Source: Trinickia terrae
GTDB taxonomy: Bacteria; Pseudomonadota; Gammaproteobacteria; Burkholderiales; Burkholderiaceae
Direction: 5' to 3'
Assembly (NCBI RefSeq): GCF_005144415.1
Contig: NZ_SWJE01000006.1
Span: 124,001-188,000, forward strand
DNA length: 64,000 nt
Of this stretch, positions 57,022 to 64,000 are shown in pieces. Each line of letters starts with the position of its first letter. The first letter of the stretch is position 1. Under the pieces are notes generated by a model, which saw nothing but the letters and a program-made list of their open reading frames with translations, ran no database searches and had not been told where the DNA came from. A program made the position numbers and the translations under genes.

Positions 57022-57597
57022 ATGGCTCTATCGAGTCCCGAGCAAATCGCCGCATCGCAGAAGGCCAGCCTCGACGCATTCTTCGGATTGACCGGCAAGG
57101 TCTTTGAAGGCTTCGAAAAACTGGTTGCGCTGAACCTGCAGGTCGTCAGGTCCACGCTGGCGGAATCGCAGGAGAACTTGACGAAGACGCCCGGCACAAC
57201 AGACCCGCAGCAATGGTTCACGCTGCAAGCCGGTTTCACCGCGCCTTTCGCGGAGAAATCACTGTCATACGGCCGTCAACTCTTCGACATCGCGTCAACT
57301 ACGCAGGCTGAGGTCGCGCAACTCGCACAGACGCAGTACGAACGGTATAACGCACGCATGCAGGAATTCATCGAGGAAGCGACGAAGAGTGCTCCCGCGG
57401 GTTCCGAAGCGGCGATCGCCGCGTGGAAGTCCGCGATCAGCGCCACCGCCACGCTGTGCGAATCGCTGCAGAAGACGGGGCAGCAGGCCGTGGAAATGGC
57501 CGGGACCAATCTCGAGGCCGTCACGGCCTCAGCGTCCAAGGCCGCCAAACGTAGTGCCACCGAGTCGGCTGCCGTAGCCGCGAGCGCGAAGTACTAA
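57022..57597 (+). CDS. phaP: phasin, PHA granule-associated protein
   Basis: The 191-residue protein begins SSPEQIAASQKASLDAFFGL and GKVFEGFEKLVALNLQVVRS, the Phasin_2 signature, with long amphipathic helices and no membrane segment. GAGGAA stands about 9 bases before the ATG. Phasins coat polyhydroxyalkanoate granules and control their number and size. The next gene is an acetoacetyl-CoA reductase, which makes the PHA monomer, so the pair belongs to storage-polymer metabolism. The PHA synthase gene is not in the window. The Ala-rich C-terminus is normal for the family. Confidence 0.93.
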   Translation: MALSSPEQIAASQKASLDAFFGLTGKVFEGFEKLVALNLQVVRSTLAESQENLTKTPGTTDPQQWFTLQAGFTAPFAEKSLSYGRQLFDIASTTQAEVAQLAQTQYERYNARMQEFIEEATKSAPAGSEAAIAAWKSAISATATLCESLQKTGQQAVEMAGTNLEAVTASASKAAKRSATESAAVAASAKY

Positions 57598-57760
57598 GAC
57601 TCACGCGGGCAGCGATGCCTGCGTTATCGGTTCCATGCCTATATGTAGGATTCCTTTTATTCACTTTGGCAAGAGTCCGGCATTTCAATGCATCCAATTT
57701 TTGACTGAAGGCAGTGTTGCTCCAGACGAGCACGCCGCCGGTATTTGCGAGGACGATTCG

Positions 57761-58504
57761 ATGGCAAAGCAGATCGCGGTAGTAACGGGTGGCATGGGTG
57801 GATTGGGCGAGGCGATCAGCATCAAGTTGCATGACGCCGGTTATACGGTCGTAGTCACCTATTCGCCCGGCAACACCGGTTCGAAAGAGTGGCTCGCACG
57901 CACGGAAGCCGAGGGACGACAGTTCCGCGCGTATGCGGTCGACGTCGCCGACTACGACTCGTGCGAAAAATGCACGGCGCAGATCAAAGCGGAAGTCGGA
58001 CCGGTAGACATCTTGGTCAACAACGCCGGCATCACGCGCGACGCCAGCTTCAAAAAACTGGACAAGGTCAATTGGGACGCGGTAATCCGCACCAACCTCG
58101 ATTCGGTGTTCAACATGACGAAGCCGGTGTGCGACAGCATGGTCGAGCGCGGTTGGGGCCGCATCATCAACGTGTCGTCGATCATCGGCTCCAAGGGTGG
58201 GTTCGGCCAGACCAACTATGCGGCGGCAAAGGCCGGCATGCATGGGTTCACGAAATCGCTGGCGCTCGAGGTGGCGAAAAAAGGCGTCACTGTCAACACG
58301 ATCTCGCCCGGCTATATTGCGACAAAGATGGTGATGGCGGTGCCCGAGGAAATCCGCGAGACGAAGATCATTCCGCAGATTCCGGTCGGCCGGCTCGGGC
58401 AGCCGGACGAAGTTGCAGCACTCGTGCTGTACCTGTGTTCGCGCGAAGCGGGCTTCGTGACCGGCGCCAACATTGCGATCAATGGAGGGCAACACCTGCA
58501 GTGA
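57761..58504 (+). CDS. phaB: acetoacetyl-CoA reductase (short-chain dehydrogenase)
   Basis: The 247-residue NADPH-dependent reductase has the SDR nucleotide motif VVTGGMGGLGEAI, NNAGITRD, the catalytic Ser in INVSSIIGSKGGFGQ, and Y-x-x-x-K in TNYAAAKAGMHGF. The G-F-G-Q-x-N-Y-A-A-A-K string is typical of PhaB. The ATG at 57761 fits the family N-terminus; a longer upstream frame is off-family. The enzyme reduces acetoacetyl-CoA to (R)-3-hydroxybutyryl-CoA for polyhydroxybutyrate synthesis in the cytoplasm. It follows the phasin gene by 163 bases. Confidence 0.94.
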   Translation: MAKQIAVVTGGMGGLGEAISIKLHDAGYTVVVTYSPGNTGSKEWLARTEAEGRQFRAYAVDVADYDSCEKCTAQIKAEVGPVDILVNNAGITRDASFKKLDKVNWDAVIRTNLDSVFNMTKPVCDSMVERGWGRIINVSSIIGSKGGFGQTNYAAAKAGMHGFTKSLALEVAKKGVTVNTISPGYIATKMVMAVPEEIRETKIIPQIPVGRLGQPDEVAALVLYLCSREAGFVTGANIAINGGQHLQ

Positions 58505-58532
58505 ACCCGAGAGATCAGCAATGGAGGTTCCG

Positions 58533-58691
58533 ATGAGTGAAGCAGTGGCGATCGTCGTAGGTTCATTCGTGCTGGTGACGGCGATAGGGTTCGTCGCCGC
58601 TCACTATCACCGGGAGCAAATGCGCCGAAAACTGCTCAGACGGCTGGATCACCGTCCCGACTGGTTGGGCTGGGGCAGCCCGCGGCGTTGA
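58533..58691 (+). CDS. small single-span membrane protein
   Basis: The 52-residue protein MSEAVAIVVGSFVLVTAIGF has one hydrophobic helix (residues 4-24) followed by a basic tail (HYHREQMRRKLLRRLDHR). GGAGG lies 5 bases before the ATG at 58533, which supports real translation. It is 28 bases after phaB and may be in the same transcript. Function unknown. Confidence 0.55.
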   Translation: MSEAVAIVVGSFVLVTAIGFVAAHYHREQMRRKLLRRLDHRPDWLGWGSPRR

Positions 58692-58872
58692 GCTTCCGCC
58701 ATCGCTAACCTGTTGTGATACCGCGGGTGATCGTATTGATGCCTGGTTGGACTGGCACACGCGGTTCATCTGGATATGCGCACCGATAACACCTTCGCGG
58801 TCTGGGCCCGACGGCAGTTGCGGCCCCGCGGCCTCTCGCAAATATTCATGCGAGATATACCTATTGCTTCAG

Positions 58873-58970
58873 AAACGCAGCTGTGTAATGCCGCGAGCCG
58901 CCAGGGAAATTGCTGGGACGCGCCGACAGAGAGCTTCTTCAACAGCCTGAAGAACGAACGGGTTGCCAAA
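58873..58970 (+). pseudogene. IS3-family OrfB fragment
   Basis: About 30 codons read ASRQGNCWDAPTESFFNSLK then NERV. This is the block around the last catalytic Glu of IS3-family transposases (canonical S-R-x-G-N-C-W-D-N-A-P-x-E-S-F-F). One Asn of the D-N-A-P string is missing. Nothing else of the element remains on either side. Confidence 0.7.
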
Positions 58971-59017
58971 GGCGGCGAGCCAGGCATGGGTAGGACAGCC
59001 TCGTAGGCCCATTCTCG

Positions 59018-59475
59018 CTAGGACCAGTAACATCGCTCGATTATGTAGCTCGTGGGGCTGCCGTCGAGCGACGCGCCGAGCACGCGCGCGGTCTCCTCTG
59101 CCGTGAAGCGAACCGGCAGAGAGGCGTACGTCCACCGGGGCATCGAGGGAATCGCGGCTTCGAGCTCATGGCCCACAGTGCCGCAGAACGCCCGATACTG
59201 GAGCCAGGCACGTAGCGCAGTTCCAGGCTTCTTGCGCGAGTGTCCGTGAAGGCTCGCAGCCTCCTGGCGAACAGAGGCGGTGAGCCGTTCCGCGCGGGTT
59301 GTCCACCGATCGTGAGCGGTCGCTGGGCAGTACAGCGCCAAGAACCGCCGGGCAGAGAAGCGATATTGGTGGCGGAACGCAGTTGCAAGCCCCACGACCT
59401 GCGAGAGATGGCGATCGAAATCGCCAACCCAGCTGTTCAGCTCATCGGGCAGTTCTGCCTGTGCCGAACGCTTGC
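59018..59475 (-). pseudogene. tyrosine recombinase N-terminal fragment
   Basis: Read on the minus strand from about 59475, the frame gives AQAELPDELNSWVGDFDRHL, FRHQYRFSARRFLALY, SRKKPGTALRAWLQYRAFCG and SLPVRFTAEETARVLGASLD. This is the core-binding domain and start of the catalytic domain of an integrase of the type found in multi-recombinase elements. The R, H-x-x-R and Tyr residues are absent; the frame stops in unrelated sequence at 59018. It is a truncated relic and differs in type from the recombinase at 19593. Confidence 0.6.
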
Positions 59476-59773
59476 CCCTACCTCGTGACCGAGTTGCGGA
59501 CGGAATGGGAGACGGTGTGTTGTTCTTGCGCTTCTCCCGTCAACCGAAATGGCTGATTGGGGAAGCTTGCTCCGATTATGCGAAGACGTTTCGAATGCTA
59601 GCCGGCTCTGACCGGTACCCCATGGTCTCCGCGGAACTCAACCCGCTACGAGCTGGGCATAACCGGGAACTGCGCCTAAATACGAACCTTGTTCATACCT
59701 GAGGAAATGACGCGACGACGAACTTCGTGGGTGGGCTGTTGAAAGGCCGCGACGATTCAGTAACGAAGCGTGT
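59476..59773. other. intergenic debris, no gene seen
   Basis: About 300 bases between the recombinase relic and the GH53 terminator. No frame resembles a known protein. The composition is lower in GC than the flanks, in keeping with mobile-element debris. Confidence 0.3.
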
Positions 59774-59822
59774 AAGCCGCGATCCCTGCCCGGCGGACTG
59801 TGTCGGGCAGGGATCGCGGCTT
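59774..59822 (-). terminator. strong stem-loop terminator of the GH53 gene
   Basis: A perfect 19-bp stem (59774-59792 with 59804-59822, AAGCCGCGATCCCTGCCCG and its complement) encloses an 11-base loop. It lies 20 bases after the GH53 stop codon on the minus strand. Such a long perfect stem is unusual; a T-rich tail is weak on the minus strand. Confidence 0.75.
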
Positions 59823-59842
59823 CACTTCACGGCGTCACGTGA

Positions 59843-60982
59843 TCACGACTTGAACAGGCTGATCGACGACAGCGCATTACCGTGGAAGTCGAACAGCGTG
59901 CAGTTGTCCCACTCGTCGCCAGCGCCCGCCTTCCAGCCGGCGCCCGCGACCGGAATCCACTCCGGCTCCCACCAGAACACGCCCTTGCCGCGTCCGCCCG
60001 GAATGTTGGCGATGATGTTCTTGACCGCTTGCCAGAACTCCACCTGTCCGGCCGGTGTCATCGGGAAGCCCGTCGTGCCGGCGGTCGTCATCGTGTCCGG
60101 CTCCGAGTCGCCGTCGCTCGTCGTCCACGCGAACGCGGTTTCGACGACCATCAGCGCCTTGTCGTAGCGCACCGCGATGTCGTTCACGTTGTTGGTCAGA
60201 TCGGTGAGCGAACCTTGCCACGCCGGGTAGTAGGACAGGCCGATCACGTCGAACTGCACGCCGCGCGACGTCATGGCGTCGAACCACCAACGGCTCGTCG
60301 CGTTGTTGCCACCGCTGTCGAGATGCAGGATCACCTTGGTCGCAGAGTTGACCGACTTCACCGCGTTATAGCCCGTCTTCAGCAGCGTCGCGAGGTTGTC
60401 CAACTGGTCGTACTTGCCGAGCGGCCACAGCATCCCGCTCGTGATCTCGTTGCCGACCTGCACCCATTCCGGCGTGACGCCGGCCGCTTTGAGCTGGTTC
60501 AGCGCGTCGGTCGTGAACGCGTACAACTGCGTGCAGGTGTCCGTCAGATTCAGGCCCGCCCATGCGTGCGGCGGATATTGCTTGCTCGGATCGACCCACC
60601 AGTCGCTGTAGTGGAAGTCGATCAGAATGCGCATCCCGAGCGCCGCCGCGCGTTTCGCGAGCGCAACCGCCTGCGCGACGGTGTTGTAGCCAGCCACCGC
60701 CTGATTGGACGGGTAGTAGCTCGCGTTGCCCGGGTCGTTCCAGATCTTGATGCGACACGAGTCGGCGCCGTTGTAGCGCAGCAGCGCGAGCGCATCGTGC
60801 CGCACGCCGCCCGAATAAAATTTCCCGCCGAACGCCTCGATCTGAGGAAGCGTCGATACGTCGACACCCTTCGCGAATGCGCTCGTGTCCGAGAATGCGA
60901 GTGCCTTCTGCGTGCCGGTCAGTTCGAGACACGCGGCCGCCGCGGCCGAAAGACTCAGGCGCAGCATCGATCGTCTATCCAT
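59843..60982 (-). CDS. secreted arabinogalactan endo-beta-1,4-galactanase, GH53
   Basis: The 379-residue protein has an N-terminal signal with a twin-arginine look (DRRSMLRLSLSAAAAACLEL). The GH53 barrel follows: AKGVDVSTLPQIEAFGGKFY, CRIKIWNDPGN and ILIDFHYSDWWVDPSKQ. The acid/base Glu is E179 in WVQVGNEITSG and the nucleophile is E281 in LMVVETAFAW; both are intact. The ATG at 60982 has GGAGG at 6 bases. The enzyme cuts beta-1,4-galactan of plant pectin outside the cytoplasm. The products fit the sugar ABC operon 6 kb away. Its promoter region holds a perfect palindrome. Confidence 0.92.
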   Translation of the reverse strand: MDRRSMLRLSLSAAAAACLELTGTQKALAFSDTSAFAKGVDVSTLPQIEAFGGKFYSGGVRHDALALLRYNGADSCRIKIWNDPGNASYYPSNQAVAGYNTVAQAVALAKRAAALGMRILIDFHYSDWWVDPSKQYPPHAWAGLNLTDTCTQLYAFTTDALNQLKAAGVTPEWVQVGNEITSGMLWPLGKYDQLDNLATLLKTGYNAVKSVNSATKVILHLDSGGNNATSRWWFDAMTSRGVQFDVIGLSYYPAWQGSLTDLTNNVNDIAVRYDKALMVVETAFAWTTSDGDSEPDTMTTAGTTGFPMTPAGQVEFWQAVKNIIANIPGGRGKGVFWWEPEWIPVAGAGWKAGAGDEWDNCTLFDFHGNALSSISLFKS

Positions 60983-61031
60983 TGTCATCCTCCAGTTCGG
61001 ACATTCCGCACGGATCGGCGGAATGCCGGGT

Positions 61032-61053
61032 AAAATTTAAGCGCTTAAATTTT
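61032..61053. promoter_or_regulatory. perfect 22-bp palindrome, probable LacI-type operator
   Basis: The half-site AAAATTTAAGC is followed by its exact complement, centred between 61042 and 61043, 50 bases upstream of the GH53 start. An even palindrome with a central GCGC is typical of LacI/GalR-family operators. The LacI regulator at 54503 is the nearest candidate. No second copy was seen in the window. Confidence 0.65.
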
Positions 61054-61244
61054 GCACCGCATTATTCGTGTCGCTTTCGATGCGGAGATGAGCGTAGCAA
61101 AGGTGCGGCAACGCGCGCAAAGGATGCGCGCGTTGCCTAATATTTGGAGAGGTGGCCGCGCGAATTCGGACAATCGGATGAGTGGAACGCTCGGGGCTTC
61201 AACCTTATGGGGAGACCGTGTCCGGGAGTACGGGGGCAAATCCA

Positions 61245-61275
61245 ATCCCATGCAGAGGGACCATCTGCATGGGAT
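61245..61275 (-). terminator. stem-loop, probable terminator of the glycyl radical enzyme gene
   Basis: ATCCCATGCAGA (61245-61256) and its exact complement (61264-61275) form a 12-bp stem with a 7-base loop, 17 bases after the stop codon. On the minus strand the stem is followed by TTGGATTTG, a modest T-rich tail. Its position fits a terminator. Confidence 0.6.
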
Positions 61276-61292
61276 GCACTTTGTCAAGCTAC

Positions 61293-64000
61293 CTATCGCC
61301 TTGCATGAAACGGACATTGCTTACCCAGATCCGCTTTCACATCTTCTGGCAAAGAAAGGGGCCGACGACGATGTTGTTCCTGTATTGTCGGAAACACCGA
61401 CGTAAAGAAGTTCGTCCAGCCGCCGGTGCGAACGCGGAGCAAATCGTATTTCTCGGGCGAGCCGATTGCATCGGCGAAGGTGTCCGGGTTCGCCACGGTC
61501 ACGGTCAAGATATTGGATCCCTTTCCCTGCGCAAATTGACGCAGGACTTGCTTCAATTTCTCGGCCGGAAAATCCTCGGTGATATTGAAGTCGCTCGGTG
61601 CGCCATCGGACATCAGGCTCGAGCCGCTCCCTTCAAAGCCTGCCAATGCTTCGGCGAAGCCGGCGTACTGATGCTCGACCGGCAAATCCGCCGGACTCGG
61701 CGCCGCGCTCATGTCGGAGGCGACCGTCGTGCCCGTGCGTCTGCCGTCCGCGCTGGCGCCGTTCCAGGACCCCATTTCCACGTGGTTTTCGAAGGTGCCG
61801 ACGCCGGGCTGAATCTGAATCCCGAACGGATGATCGACCGTCCCGTATTTGCTCGCGAAGTTCTGCAGGGTGTCGCGCAGCTGCGGCCAAGGCTGGGTAA
61901 ACGTCTCGATCGAAATCTGCGCCACCATCTCGATGATGGTATTGCCGAACGCGTCGATTTCCGCGTGGCCGCGGCCGTAGCGAGGCAGTGACAACGCCAC
62001 TTCACGCAAGCGCTTGAAACGGTCGGCGCGCGCCGCAATCCGGTTTTCCCCTGCGAGCTTGCTGATGAAGGGCTCCGTCATTTTGTAGCCCCAATCGCAG
62101 CACAGGCATTCCAGCAACTCGGGCAAGGTGGTGACTGCGGTCTTGTCGTCGAACACCATGCTCTTGATCGCGTACAGGGAGTTGATGGTGGAGCTGAGCG
62201 CGATGTAGCAAGGACCATAGATGTTGTATTTGGCCCCACCGCTGTAGAAATCCAAGCCCTTGGCCAAGCAATCGTCCATCAGCGCATTCAGGATCGGAGA
62301 CGGGCAATACTGGGTATTGTTGCCGTAGCTCATCAACTGGCCGTTGAACGCCTTGCGGTTGAGCCATTCGAAATGCTGCCGATACAACGCCAGCAACGCA
62401 TCGAAGCTTTCGATCTGCTCGGCCGGCCTCGTGGTCAGCGATACCGTTTGGCCGAACAGATAGCTTTGGCCCGCGCTGGAATAGGTCCTGCCTTGATTGA
62501 GCGCGCACTCCAGCGGCTGCAACGTGGAAAAGCCGCCTAGCGAGAACCAGTTTTCGCCGGGGAACTGGGGCTCATAGCATCCGTCGCACGCATAGTTCTG
62601 CGCCGATTTCATCTCCACGACCGACCGCCACGCCTTATTGTTTTGCAATTGCTCGCCGCCGACGTTGTCGCCGCTGCGCCACAGGCCTTCGATGAGCGTC
62701 TCGTCGTTCAACAGGATAGGATGCGCGCCGCCGGAAAGTATCGCGTGCGCGGCTTCCTCCAGAATCTCATCCGGAATGTCCTTGCGGGTACGCAACGACA
62801 GGCAGGGCGCATTGAGCGGCAGACGGCCGGACGCGCGTATGAACAGGCGGGTCACGTCGTTATAGGCCGGCTTGGTCTTCGCCATGTCAGTTTCGCCGTC
62901 CGCCACGGTTCCGCCGACAGTGATCTGCTGAATCCATTGACCGAGCGAAGCGCCTTGCGGATACGGTCCGGAGCTGCCGCCCATCGCCAAATTGCCGAAC
63001 GGCTGATGGTCTTCCATGAAGATGCGGTTTTGCTGGATCTTTTCGTCGAGCTTGATGTAAAAGGCGTCGATGATCTCTTGCGCTTCGTCGATGCGGATAG
63101 CGTCCCGATCGAGGTAGGGTTGCAGCAGTTGGTCCATGCGGCCGAATGCCGTCGGCTCGCCGTTCAGGTGCAGGCAGGTGTGCAACGTAAAAATGAATTG
63201 CACCGCCTCGACGAAGCTACCGGGTTTTTCCGTCGCCAGCTTGCGCATGCGCCGTTCGATGGCCGTCAGATTCTGCTGCTCCCACGCCTGGCCCGGCTGC
63301 ATGTCTTGCGCCATCTGCTTTGCCAGATCCGCATAGTTCACGAAGTACTCGGAAATACCCTGCAACGCCAACGCCGTCGATTGATAGAGTTCTCGCTGCT
63401 GCTGGGTGGCAGCCTTCTTTTCGTATTGCGCGACCTCGTTCAACAGCCCGCTGAGACCGAGGTCGAGGGCTTTCTGGTAGTCGGGAATGACGTGGCCGAC
63501 GCCGGAGGCTTCGCTCAAGTTGGCAAGAAACCCGTTCAGGCGCTCGGCTTCGCTCAGGTATTTCATCACGTAGCGGCCCTCGCCCAGCGTCAGGTTGGGC
63601 ATGGCGCCGACGATGATTTCCTCTGGGGAGATGCGGAAGGTGTCGGATCCGTACACCACGGTCCCTTCCTCTTCCTTCGCCGCGGAATACGGGATCAGGC
63701 GGCCGTCGCTCAAGCGAATGCGCCGGCCGCGGAAACCGTATTCCGGCGACGTGAACAGGTGCAGGCTCAGGCGGATCGCCCAGCCCTTGCGCACCATGAT
63801 GGATTCCTGCATGACGTCGGCGGACTTGCCGGGCAAATCGAACTGCGCCATGTAGTACGCGATGTCGTGCTCGATTTCTTCCTGCTTGCGGTTGAAGTAC
63901 CAATTGTCCTGCCAAAGCGAGAAGGCATTTTCCAACAGGCTGAGTATCCGGTTCGACGGCGCCTCGAAATAGTCGCTGCGTTTATTCAGCTTGGTCGCCA
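61293..64000 (-). CDS. glycyl radical enzyme (pyruvate formate-lyase superfamily), 5' end outside window
   Basis: At least 901 residues are present and the frame stays open to the right edge. The active-site loop reads ACDGCYEPQFPG, with the thiyl Cys codon at 62577-62579 and the C-x-E of dehydratase/lyase-type enzymes, not the Cys-Cys pair of true pyruvate formate-lyase. Near the C-terminus stands LRVRTGGWTNFF (Gly codons 61419-61424) in place of the usual R-V-x-G-[YF]. The chain ends GKQCPFHARR, with an extra Cys. Such enzymes need an anaerobic radical-SAM activase, which is not in view and may lie further right. The substrate is unknown; C-C, C-O or C-S eliminations are all possible. Confidence 0.88.
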   Translation of the reverse strand, partial: ATKLNKRSDYFEAPSNRILSLLENAFSLWQDNWYFNRKQEEIEHDIAYYMAQFDLPGKSADVMQESIMVRKGWAIRLSLHLFTSPEYGFRGRRIRLSDGRLIPYSAAKEEEGTVVYGSDTFRISPEEIIVGAMPNLTLGEGRYVMKYLSEAERLNGFLANLSEASGVGHVIPDYQKALDLGLSGLLNEVAQYEKKAATQQQRELYQSTALALQGISEYFVNYADLAKQMAQDMQPGQAWEQQNLTAIERRMRKLATEKPGSFVEAVQFIFTLHTCLHLNGEPTAFGRMDQLLQPYLDRDAIRIDEAQEIIDAFYIKLDEKIQQNRIFMEDHQPFGNLAMGGSSGPYPQGASLGQWIQQITVGGTVADGETDMAKTKPAYNDVTRLFIRASGRLPLNAPCLSLRTRKDIPDEILEEAAHAILSGGAHPILLNDETLIEGLWRSGDNVGGEQLQNNKAWRSVVEMKSAQNYACDGCYEPQFPGENWFSLGGFSTLQPLECALNQGRTYSSAGQSYLFGQTVSLTTRPAEQIESFDALLALYRQHFEWLNRKAFNGQLMSYGNNTQYCPSPILNALMDDCLAKGLDFYSGGAKYNIYGPCYIALSSTINSLYAIKSMVFDDKTAVTTLPELLECLCCDWGYKMTEPFISKLAGENRIAARADRFKRLREVALSLPRYGRGHAEIDAFGNTIIEMVAQISIETFTQPWPQLRDTLQNFASKYGTVDHPFGIQIQPGVGTFENHVEMGSWNGASADGRRTGTTVASDMSAAPSPADLPVEHQYAGFAEALAGFEGSGSSLMSDGAPSDFNITEDFPAEKLKQVLRQFAQGKGSNILTVTVANPDTFADAIGSPEKYDLLRVRTGGWTNFFTSVFPTIQEQHRRRPLSLPEDVKADLGKQCPFHARR

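Noticed and set aside
19593-59475. A single integrative element bounded by the two tyrosine recombinase sequences
   Set aside because: The recombinases are of different types, one is only a fragment, no matching direct repeats were seen at the edges, and core-like operons lie between.
1-64000. tRNA, rRNA, CRISPR array or replication origin
   Set aside because: I looked for spaced direct repeats, conserved rRNA segments, tRNA-like cloverleaf ends and DnaA-box clusters while reading and saw none; a covariance-model scan would be needed to exclude a tRNA.

Overview
The window is high-GC DNA from a betaproteobacterium. The gene content (LysR-rich catabolic operons, a trimeric porin, many MCPs, phasin and acetoacetyl-CoA reductase, GC-rich codon use) fits Paraburkholderia, Burkholderia or Caballeronia. 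This placement is inferred from family resemblance, not from a marker gene. I saw no rRNA, tRNA or CRISPR array.

Region 1 (1-16.5 kb) is a catabolic island. After a truncated repeat protein at the left edge come a DAO-type FAD oxidoreductase and etfBA on the plus strand, then a pentapeptide-repeat protein. A long minus-strand run follows, in transcription order: N-formylglutamate amidohydrolase-like protein, LysR regulator, P5C dehydrogenase-like ALDH, DapA-family lyase, Tat-dependent solute-binding protein, two permeases, ATPase, FAD-linked 2-hydroxyacid dehydrogenase and FMN-linked 2-hydroxyacid dehydrogenase. Together they look like import and degradation of a proline- or hydroxyproline-like compound, with electrons passed to ETF.

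Region 2 (16.7-24.4 kb) is an accessory junkyard: a chimeric kinase/cyclase remnant, a response-regulator stub, a probable M35 (aspzincin) metallopeptidase, a broken SbcD/YhaO-like nuclease, a tyrosine recombinase, an IS6 remnant, an orphan membrane protein, and Tn3-like and NHL-repeat scraps.

Region 3 (24.5-29.4 kb) is a compact uptake and catabolism unit: DapA-family lyase, MFS transporter, porin and LysR regulator.

Region 4 (29.6-48.8 kb) is a signalling island with four full MCPs, a PAS-GGDEF-EAL protein and a secreted alginate-lyase-like lipoprotein. At its core is a five-gene operon: a transmembrane CheA-like kinase without a CheW-type domain, a mini-MCP, two CheX-like proteins (one fused to a receiver-like domain) and CheY. 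Two paralogous small proteins of unknown function flank this operon. It is my main candidate for an undescribed system.

Region 5 (49.2-61.1 kb) holds carbohydrate use: a sugar ABC importer, a putative glycoside hydrolase, a LacI regulator and, further on, a secreted GH53 endo-galactanase behind a perfect 22-bp palindrome. These are separated by a deleted IS6 element, phasin and phaB genes, and recombinase and IS3 debris.

Region 6 (61.3-64.0 kb) is most of a glycyl radical enzyme that runs off the right edge. It has a GCYEP active-site loop and an atypical RVRTGGW glycyl motif.
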